Shown in pieces: positions 5,430 through 9,110 of a stretch of DNA of 9,110 nt (position 1 is the first letter of the stretch; each line of letters begins with the position of its first letter). The stretch spans positions 1-9,110 of the forward strand of contig WHTL01000152.1 of the NCBI GenBank assembly GCA_009377735.1, given 5' to 3'. A program made the translations under genes and the position numbers. The notes under the pieces are model-generated. The model did no database searches. It was not told where the DNA came from and worked only from the letters and a program-made list of their open reading frames with translations. Origin of the DNA: Acidimicrobiia bacterium. Its GTDB lineage: Bacteria; Actinomycetota; Acidimicrobiia; Spongiisociales; ZC4RG35.

Positions 5430-5582
5430 CCTTCGACAAGTGCCATGAGCGCCCAAACGGAGGATGGCTTCCAGGGTCGGCCGGCTAGCCGGGGACGATG
5501 ACGGTTGCGCTGCAGAGAAAGCGAGCATGAGGGCGATGAACAGCAGGAAGACGGCGGTCCCCAGGATCACATGATCCACCAC
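5430..5582 (-). pseudogene. Possible signal-anchor segment, N-terminal piece of the downstream gene
   Basis: A GTG at 5582 with AGGAG 11 nt upstream opens a frame starting MVDHVILGTAVFLLFIALML, then AFSAAQPSSSPASRP: a short polar start, a 15-18 residue hydrophobic helix, an Ala-x-Ala-like region and a Ser/Pro linker, as in an exported or anchored protein. After about residue 50 the same frame turns into compositional noise over the coding region of the gene at 5074-5424, so real coding in this frame probably ends near 5430. No single frame joins the two parts. Confidence 0.4.
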
Positions 5583-5646
5583 AGATCAGCCATCTCCTGG
5601 GCGACCAGGCCCTTAGGAGTTAGACCTCCCACTAGGAGACTGGCTC

Positions 5647-5904
5647 TCAGTGATTGCGCAAGGCGGAGATCAACTCTTCTTTGTCCATCTCGGATCGGTT
5701 CTCGATCCCTATCTCCTGGGCGCGCTCATAGAGCTCATCTTTGGTCCATTCCTCATAAGGCGGTGACTGACCGCCGCGCTCCCCTGCCTCCTTGGGATCG
5801 GTGTTGGCGATCCGGGCAGCCTTTTCCTTGCTCGCTACTTCTTCCCGCAAGGCCTCGTACCGTTCCGGATCTTTGACACTCGGACCTGGATCCTTCTCGG
5901 GCAT
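5647..5904 (-). CDS. Small Rho_N-type (SAP-like) domain protein, DUF7218-like
   Basis: The 85-aa highly charged protein has an N-terminal segment typical of a small actinobacterial family (PEKDPGPSVKDPERYEALRE, then ASKEKAARIANT, residues 2-35), a Gly/Pro linker (41-50), and a C-terminal Rho termination factor N-terminal-like domain (53-84: WTKDELYERAQEIGIENR, then EMDKEELISALRNH). The Rho_N/SAP fold binds single-stranded nucleic acid, so DNA or RNA binding is likely, but the cellular role of this small family is not established. The start is firm: AAGGAGA five nt before the ATG. A GTTT-N15-GGGTAC element upstream suggests control by a general-stress sigma factor. Its codon use resembles the core genes and it appears intact. 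Confidence 0.85.
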   Translation of the reverse strand: MPEKDPGPSVKDPERYEALREEVASKEKAARIANTDPKEAGERGGQSPPYEEWTKDELYERAQEIGIENRSEMDKEELISALRNH

Positions 5905-5936
5905 TCTGCTCTCCTTCGGCTTCGAACAAAGGAGGC

Positions 5937-5961
5937 GTACCCATCGCGGGCCTGTTCAAAC
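5937..5961 (-). promoter_or_regulatory. Sigma-B/sigma-F-like stress promoter for the Rho_N-type gene
   Basis: On the minus strand GTTT (5961-5958) is followed by 15 bases and GGGTAC (5942-5937). This agrees with the Streptomyces sigma-B consensus GNNTN14-16GGGTAC and the mycobacterial sigma-F consensus GTTTN15-17GGGTAT. Transcription would start about 26 nt before the ATG at 5904, leaving a short leader that contains the ribosome-binding site. Confidence 0.55.
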
Positions 5962-6114
5962 ATGCCGCGTCCTCTTGGGCGCTGAGGTGCCTTCCTCGTC
6001 AGCGACTCCGTAGTCGAATCACTCCCCGATGGCCAAAAACCTCAAAGGATTCAGGGCGCGCTTGGAGAGTGAGGTCGGTCGCTCAACTCCAGGTGGACCC
6101 ACAAATCGAGGAGT
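5962..6114. other. Intergenic stretch, nothing recognised
   Basis: A plus frame starting with an ATG at 6029 overlaps the MarR remnant on the other strand, and I judge it non-coding. No terminator hairpin is obvious. Confidence 0.4.
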
Positions 6115-6390
6115 TCAGGAGTCGCTCGTGGCTTCGGATTGCTCGACGACCCAGTCTGGTATGCGGTCGACGAGGGCCCAAAGCAAGTCGATGCAGGGTC
6201 CGCTAGAGGCCGGGGCAATTCCTTCGATAAGGGTTGTTTCGGCTTCGAGATGGTCCTGAAGTGCGGCGTTGACCAGGTGGCGACCGCGGTCTGTCAATCG
6301 GACTAGGTTGGACCGACGGTCTTTGGGGTTGGGGATCCGCGCGGGGTGTCTTAGCTGCGATCTGTGCGGGCGTGGAGCAATCTCTTCACC
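6115..6390 (-). pseudogene. MarR-family regulator, C-terminal half only
   Basis: The open frame of 91 codons reads ...ARIPNPKDRRSNLVRLTDRG, then RHLVNAALQDHLEAETTLIE. That is the tip and second strand of the MarR winged helix (the DRRS and VRLTDRGR motifs) followed by the long C-terminal dimerisation helix. The N-terminal dimerisation helices and the recognition helix are missing, and there is no ATG or GTG. The fragment begins directly after, and in the same frame as, the TAG stop of the 3-TM protein gene, so a deletion or insertion joined them. It cannot make a working MarR regulator unless the stop is read through. A TTG at 6297 would give only 60 residues. Confidence 0.75.
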
Positions 6391-6807
6391 CTACGTTCCG
6401 TAGGTGAGAAAAAACAGGAACCCGACTCCCAGCATCGAGAATCCGATTGTGAAGGAAATCAAGGCCATTAACCCGTATTTGCGTGTTGGCCAAATGTGAT
6501 CTTTATACGGCTTACCCTTCTCTACGTCGTCGATTGTCCGATGCACGGCGTCACGCGTCCAGAAGAGGGAGAACAAAGTGATCACGAGGGCCACGACGAA
6601 AAACACAATAGCGATACTTGCTAACCAGGGCACGGCCTCTGGCAAGGTGCCGTCAGCCACGATGCTGAGAAACACAGCTGAGAGCGCGATGGCTCCCGAG
6701 GAGATGGCGAGCATCGCCCGGTTAAACTCTATCCCTACCCGGAAGTCTGCTTCAGGAAGTTGATTTCGCCATTCGACCAGGTGCTCTGGCCAATTCTCAT
6801 CGTTCAT
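6391..6807 (-). CDS. Three-span membrane protein, function unknown
   Basis: The 138-aa product has an amphipathic N terminus (WPEHLVEWRNQLPEADFRVG, 6-25), spans at about 31-50, 60-83 and 112-134, and a charged loop between spans two and three (DDVEKGKPYKDHIWPTRK, 93-110). A strong ribosome-binding site GAGGAGGT lies 6-7 nt before the ATG. The helix-plus-membrane layout is faintly like small SLATT-type or holin-like proteins, but no signature is present and I do not assign it. The stop codon is part of a short dyad (CCTACG, TTC, CGTAGG) and is followed in frame by the MarR remnant. Confidence 0.75.
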   Translation of the reverse strand: MNDENWPEHLVEWRNQLPEADFRVGIEFNRAMLAISSGAIALSAVFLSIVADGTLPEAVPWLASIAIVFFVVALVITLFSLFWTRDAVHRTIDDVEKGKPYKDHIWPTRKYGLMALISFTIGFSMLGVGFLFFLTYGT

Positions 6808-6937
6808 TCGTGGACCTCCTCAGGGTCTCGATCTGCGTACCGGACCGGCAACGGCCCCGAGGGGGGCTACGCCGTGGGGGAAGCCTACCCGTTCAACCCC
6901 GTCGAGCAGGGTGGCATCGAGAGGCACCGGCCAGCGG

Positions 6938-6953
6938 TGACATTTGAATGTCA
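6938..6953. promoter_or_regulatory. 16-bp 7-2-7 inverted repeat, possible operator
   Basis: TGACATT, TG, AATGTCA is a perfect dyad 131 bp upstream of the start of the 3-TM protein gene, in otherwise non-coding DNA. It has the size and symmetry of a site for a dimeric winged-helix or TetR-like regulator. The bound protein is unknown. Confidence 0.35.
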
Positions 6954-7028
6954 GTCCCAGTTGACTCATCTCCGACCATCTCAGTCATCCTCTGACCCCG
7001 ATTGCATTTTCTGATTTCTAACGTTTTC

Positions 7029-7047
7029 GGCGCAAATTGGCGCAAAT
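7029..7047. repeat. Tandem 9-bp direct repeat GGCGCAAAT, 10-bp period
   Basis: GGCGCAAAT occurs at 7029-7037 and 7039-7047, one helical turn apart, in non-coding DNA. It is similar in style, not in sequence, to the TGTTGCACA pair at 2477-2496. Possible protein-binding iterons or integrase arm sites. Confidence 0.4.
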
Positions 7048-7203
7048 CTCGACCAGCGAGGGAGGACATAGGCAATGCTCTCACCCAGTCAGGAGAATCC
7101 GGTAGCGACCAAAACCCACCACGTTCACGAATGGAGGCAGAGGCCAAATCTCGATCGATCAACTAAGTACGGTCAGAGGGTAGGGCGTGTCAGTGTCTTC
7201 TGC

Positions 7204-7261
7204 ACCGTAGATAATAAACCTTATCTACGGTATAGAGCTGGTAAGTACTGTATACTCCCCT
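7204..7261 (+). repeat. dif-like site with perfect inverted arms and extended right flank, copy 3
   Basis: The 28-bp core is ACCGTAGATAA, spacer TAAACC, TTATCTACGGT: two 11-bp arms that are exact reverse complements around six bases. The inner ATAA/TTAT edges and the 11-6-11 layout are those of XerCD dif sites, though the outer arm bases differ from the actinobacterial dif. Beyond it 30 bp ending ACTCCCCT are shared with the copy at 4426-4482. As RNA it would form a 10-11 bp hairpin, but no T run follows, so an intrinsic terminator is unlikely. Confidence 0.6.
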
Positions 7262-7512
7262 AACCAACCGGCGACGGAGATGGCGCTCAGCAAGATCCTC
7301 GCCACCATCGACGCCGGACACTGGATAACTCCCGAATCCCATCGACCTTGGGGCCATTCCGGGGGACCAAGGATGGGACACCAGCGCCAACTGGTGGTGT
7401 GGCTAGCCCCTCACTCTCGTCTGGCTGGTCGCCGAGCCCGAGTCGGTTCCATGCGATACCCTTTGTTGGCATGGTTCGTTCGATGGCCTCCTCTGCACTG
7501 TGGGAACGAGCA
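7262..7512. other. Stretch with no secure gene
   Basis: A plus frame from an ATG at 7280 begins plausibly (MALSKILATIDAGHWITP) and then degenerates into Arg/Trp/Gly-rich noise. The long plus frame that contains the lipoprotein is open from 7348, but its part before about 7483 has no ribosome-binding site and reads as non-coding. Confidence 0.35.
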
Positions 7513-7884
7513 ATGAGGGGTGCCGCCGTGCTACTCCCGGTGTTTGGCCTCCTGGCCGGTTGTAGCCCGTTCGAACTGGCTAGTGATTCCGCCGACCTGG
7601 AGCGCTGCACTGAGTTGAGCAGGGAGACCGTCGACGAGGCCTATTCCTACATCGTCTCCGAGTCAGATATCACCCTCGACATGATTACCAACTTTCGGAA
7701 TTCACCTGCCTACTTGGCAAACCCTGACGCTTGGGACTGGTCGACGTGTCTTACTCGGTTAGGCTGGAACTGCACAGGCGGAACCGGCATCGGAACCCTC
7801 GCCCCGACTCCACCCACTCAATGCGATTCGCCCGAGGGCGACGACATGGTGATACAGACCGTCATCAACCCTTTCATTGACTGA
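7513..7884 (+). CDS. Small lipoprotein, function unknown
   Basis: From the ATG at 7513 the product is 123 aa and starts with a lipoprotein signal: one Arg, a hydrophobic core (AAVLLPVFGL) and a lipobox LAGC with the acylated Cys at residue 17. The mature part is acidic, has four more cysteines (32, 79, 87, 104) that could form two disulfides, and Trp-rich segments (PDAWDWSTCLTRLGWNC). This is typical of a secreted, membrane-tethered actinobacterial protein. I do not recognise the family. Start choice: 7513 gives the cleanest signal peptide; an ATG at 7483 (MASSALWERAMRG...) would give a longer n-region. Neither has a strong ribosome-binding site. It is the only convincing plus-strand gene between 1014 and 8722. 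Confidence 0.7.
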   Translation: MRGAAVLLPVFGLLAGCSPFELASDSADLERCTELSRETVDEAYSYIVSESDITLDMITNFRNSPAYLANPDAWDWSTCLTRLGWNCTGGTGIGTLAPTPPTQCDSPEGDDMVIQTVINPFID

Positions 7885-7919
7885 CGCGCTATTCAGTTTC
7901 TGGTCAGGAACCAGTCTTA

Positions 7920-8036
7920 TCAAAGGTCGAGATCATCGAGACCAAGGAATGGCATCTCGCCCATCGAGGGGGTGGCGGCGAACTCATCATCGTCAGCGCC
8001 GTCGACCCGCCAAAGGCGTCGCCGCATCCGAATCAT
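7920..8036 (-). CDS. Short open frame, 38 aa, uncertain
   Basis: From the ATG at 8036 the frame reads MIRMRRRLWRVDGADDDEFA and ends ...PFLGLDDLDL: a basic start and an acidic, Phe/Leu-containing end. The frame is the same as that of the ZAS-like gene and is open back to that gene's stop at 8085, so it may be its former C-terminal extension or a separate peptide. A second short frame, with an AAGGAGG directly in front of it (ATG at about 8091, 19 codons), ends in an ATGA overlap with this one. Confidence 0.25.
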   Translation of the reverse strand: MIRMRRRLWRVDGADDDEFAATPSMGEMPFLGLDDLDL

Positions 8037-8084
8037 CGCGCGTGCGGCTTCAACTCGACGGACTCCGACGCGGTTGTCATCGTT

Positions 8085-8429
8085 TCAGTCATCCTCCTTG
8101 GTGTTTGCGGCAGACCCTGCGAGGGTCTGGACTTCGAACGGTGTCAAGCGTTGCCCCGACTCGGCGGAGCCATCTGCGTTGATATGGACGCCGCTTTGCT
8201 CAAGCATCTCCCGGGGCGAGCGATCATCATCTGGGTCCATCCACGAGAAGCCGTCAGCCACTTTTCCTTGTGCGCTCAGGACGTGAATCGCCTTCTCGGC
8301 ACAGTCAGGACACTTGGCGATGTGGTTGCCTAGGGGGGCTGCGCCGCGGTGCCGATAGAGTCGGTCGGCGAGATCGCCGTAAGTCGTCCAACGATTTTCT
8401 ACCGTAGACCAGCGGTAAGCATCCTCGCC
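8085..8429 (-). pseudogene. ZAS-like (HxxxCxxC) small protein, 5' end missing
   Basis: An open frame of 114 codons with good coding character but no ATG, GTG or TTG near its upstream end. It reads ...YGDLADRLYRHRGAAPLGNH and IAKCPDCAEKAIHVL, then an acidic region (WMDPDDDRSPREMLEQSG) and ends ...LTPFEVQTLAG and SAANTKEDD. The HIAKCPDC segment is the H-x3-C-x2-C zinc motif of ZAS/zf-HC2 anti-sigma factors, preceded by a short helix as in that family. There is no membrane span. The first internal ATG would leave only 51 residues and lose the zinc motif. About 25 bp upstream of the frame is the split dif-like arm at 8454-8465, so rearrangement there may have removed the start. Alternatively a frameshift links it to a GTG near 8446. 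Anti-sigma function is inference. Confidence 0.5.
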
Positions 8430-8465
8430 TCAGTCTTCTGACCTCTCACCGGGTTATCCACGATA
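8400..8465 (+). repeat. Split dif-like arms
   Basis: TACCGTAGA (8400-8408) and TTATCCACGATA (8454-8465) are the two arm types of the sites at 4426 and 7204, in the same inward orientation but about 45 bp apart instead of six. The right arm is identical over 12 bp to the right arm of the 4426 copy. It lies over the truncated 5' end of the ZAS-like gene. It could be a site disrupted by insertion, or an unrelated match. Confidence 0.35.
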
Positions 8466-8706
8466 CCCCCCGCTAAGTTGCGTGACCGGGGGCAGCGGAG
8501 CACTGCTGCTACCTCCTAAGGCAGGGATGGTTAGTGTTCGGTGCGGGGGATTGTTGACGACGTTGAGGAGGCTCTGCTGGAGCCGAGCCTGCTCTTCTGC
8601 TGTATTCCCGGCCGCCTTGAGGGGGGCCGAGCAACCCCTCTCCCTCGCTAGCTCTGTATCAGTTGAGTGAAGACTTACCTCTAATGTCTTGAGCAGCGAC
8701 ATCACA
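8466..8706. other. No secure gene; one doubtful minus-strand frame
   Basis: A minus frame from an ATG at 8702 to 8454 would encode 82 aa (middle part KAAGNTAEEQARLQQSLLNV). Its composition is not unreasonable, but it has no ribosome-binding site and its start lies against the ribosome-binding site of the plus-strand gene at 8723. I leave it uncalled. Confidence 0.35.
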
Positions 8707-8718
8707 GGAGGAGGGAGG
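8707..8718 (+). promoter_or_regulatory. Purine-rich ribosome-binding site that fixes a TTG start
   Basis: GGAGGAGGGAGG at 8707-8718 lies 4-8 nt before the TTG at 8723. No ATG or GTG in the frame is placed as well, so it decides the start of the next gene. Confidence 0.65.
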
Positions 8719-8722
8719 CAAG

Positions 8723-9110
8723 TTGGAGACACTTGGTGTAGCAATCGCTCTGATAGCGATAGGAGCGCTTGGTGTCGGTCTGGTTTCACTGGTTCGGCCG
8801 CTCCGGGCATTGCGGATACGCGACCGCAAGACCGCCTTGGTTGTCGTGGGTGGTGGTCTCGTCGGTGTCTTTTTGGCTGGTGTTCTCATCCCGGGTGGCA
8901 GCGACGAACCTCAGGCGGTGGTAGCGAACACCTCCCTTGTGGATACAACCGTCGCCTCAACAACATTTCCTGCGACGGTGTCCACGACCACGATGTCTAT
9001 TGCTAGCGACACGACCATGGTGGTGGAGTCTTCGACCACAATCAGAGCCATCACAACAACGGTGGCAGCTACGGCGACGCCGACTCCTACCACGACGGCG
9101 ACTCCTACCA
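8723..9110 (+). CDS. TM-anchored protein with Thr-rich linker (partial, runs off the right edge)
   Basis: From a TTG at 8723 the frame is open to the window end (about 129 codons). It encodes a hydrophobic span (about 3-22, GVAIALIAIGALGVGLVSLV), a basic stretch (RPLRALRIRDRKT, 23-35), a second span (36-52, ALVVVGGGLVGVFLAGVL), and then a long Thr/Ser/Val/Ala/Pro-rich extracytoplasmic linker up to the edge. The last 36 bases begin an 18-bp tandem repeat (ACTCCTACCACGACGGCG). In actinobacteria such N-termini often precede a secreted nuclease (SNase or HNH) or excalibur domain, but that part is outside the window, so the function is open. All other frames here lack a ribosome-binding site. Confidence 0.75.
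   Translation, partial: METLGVAIALIAIGALGVGLVSLVRPLRALRIRDRKTALVVVGGGLVGVFLAGVLIPGGSDEPQAVVANTSLVDTTVASTTFPATVSTTTMSIASDTTMVVESSTTIRAITTTVAATATPTPTTTATPT

Larger units (their letters stand above)
6808..7203. other. Non-coding stretch with a dyad and tandem repeats
   Basis: No convincing gene. It holds a 16-bp dyad at 6938-6953 and a tandem repeat at 7029-7047. A plus-strand ATG at 7075 with GAGGGAGGA nine nt before it could start a 62-aa peptide ending at 7263, but that frame crosses the dif-like site and resembles nothing I know. A minus frame (6893-7162) has no ribosome-binding site and unconvincing composition. Confidence 0.4.

Noticed and set aside
4824..5582. A single 252-aa minus-strand protein
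   Set aside because: Only the first 50 residues look real; the rest is noise overlapping the 116-aa frame at 5074-5424 and the AbiV-like start.
6391..6405. Terminator at the stop of the 3-TM protein gene
   Set aside because: The CCTACG/CGTAGG stem is only six pairs with a 3-nt loop and no T run.
7204..7231. Intrinsic terminator
   Set aside because: The hairpin is strong but AT-rich, lacks a following T run on both strands, and belongs to a repeated site family.
7877..8333. Several plus-strand frames of 60-104 codons
   Set aside because: They overlap each other and lie opposite the ZAS-like frame, which has better residue composition and a zinc motif.
8454..8702. 82-aa minus-strand gene
   Set aside because: No ribosome-binding site, the start abuts the plus-strand gene's ribosome-binding site, and it crosses the split dif-like arm; composition alone is not enough.
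9066..9110. CRISPR or minisatellite from repeated CGACTCCTACCA units
   Set aside because: The 18-bp repetition is in frame and encodes the Thr/Pro/Ala linker of the plus-strand gene; it is a coding repeat.

Overview
The window looks like a chromosomal stretch from a GC-rich actinobacterium. Acidimicrobiia or a relative is my best guess, from gene style only. The left quarter has the actinobacterial order, read on the minus strand: tRNA-Thr, tRNA-Met, rpmG, a MaoC-type dehydratase, then tRNA-Trp, secE and nusG. Mycobacteria carry hadABC between rpmG and tRNA-Trp; here the slot holds one protein with two hotdog domains.

Layout. 1-596 (minus): start of nusG, secE overlapping it by one base, and tRNA-Trp upstream. 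747-1013 (plus): a small glycine-rich membrane protein, convergent with the dehydratase at 1027-1782. 1817-2346 (minus): rpmG, tRNA-Met(CAU) and tRNA-Thr(GGU). At 2377-2431 only the 3' part of a tRNA-Tyr gene remains. Its anticodon loop, variable arm, T arm and 3' acceptor strand are present, but the D arm and 5' acceptor strand are replaced by unrelated DNA. This is what the far side of a tRNA-targeting integration looks like, so I read 2377 as the edge of a genomic island running right, probably past the window end.

Inside the presumed island (about 2432-9110) gene density is low and several genes are broken: an IS1380-type transposase fossil, an AbiV-type abortive-infection fragment, a MarR C-terminal half fused in frame behind another gene's stop codon, and a ZAS-like HxxxCxxC protein with no start codon. 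Apparently intact genes are a 239-aa membrane protein, a small Rho_N-type protein behind a good sigma-B/sigma-F-like promoter, a 3-TM protein, a lipoprotein, and the start of a TM-anchored Thr-rich protein. Two genes look leaderless, each with a -10 box exactly 6 nt before the start codon.

The most unusual signal is a family of diverged sites at 3233-3260, 4426-4453 and 7204-7231, with a split version at 8400-8465. Each has inward-facing arms of the type CGTRGATA / TATCYACG at fixed spacing, and the 7204 copy is a perfect inverted repeat. The geometry (11-bp arms, 6-bp centre, ATAA/TTAT inner edges in the best copy) recalls Xer/dif-type recombination sites. They lie between gene blocks, so a recombination-built cassette array is possible. 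This is a hypothesis; no recombinase gene is visible in the window.
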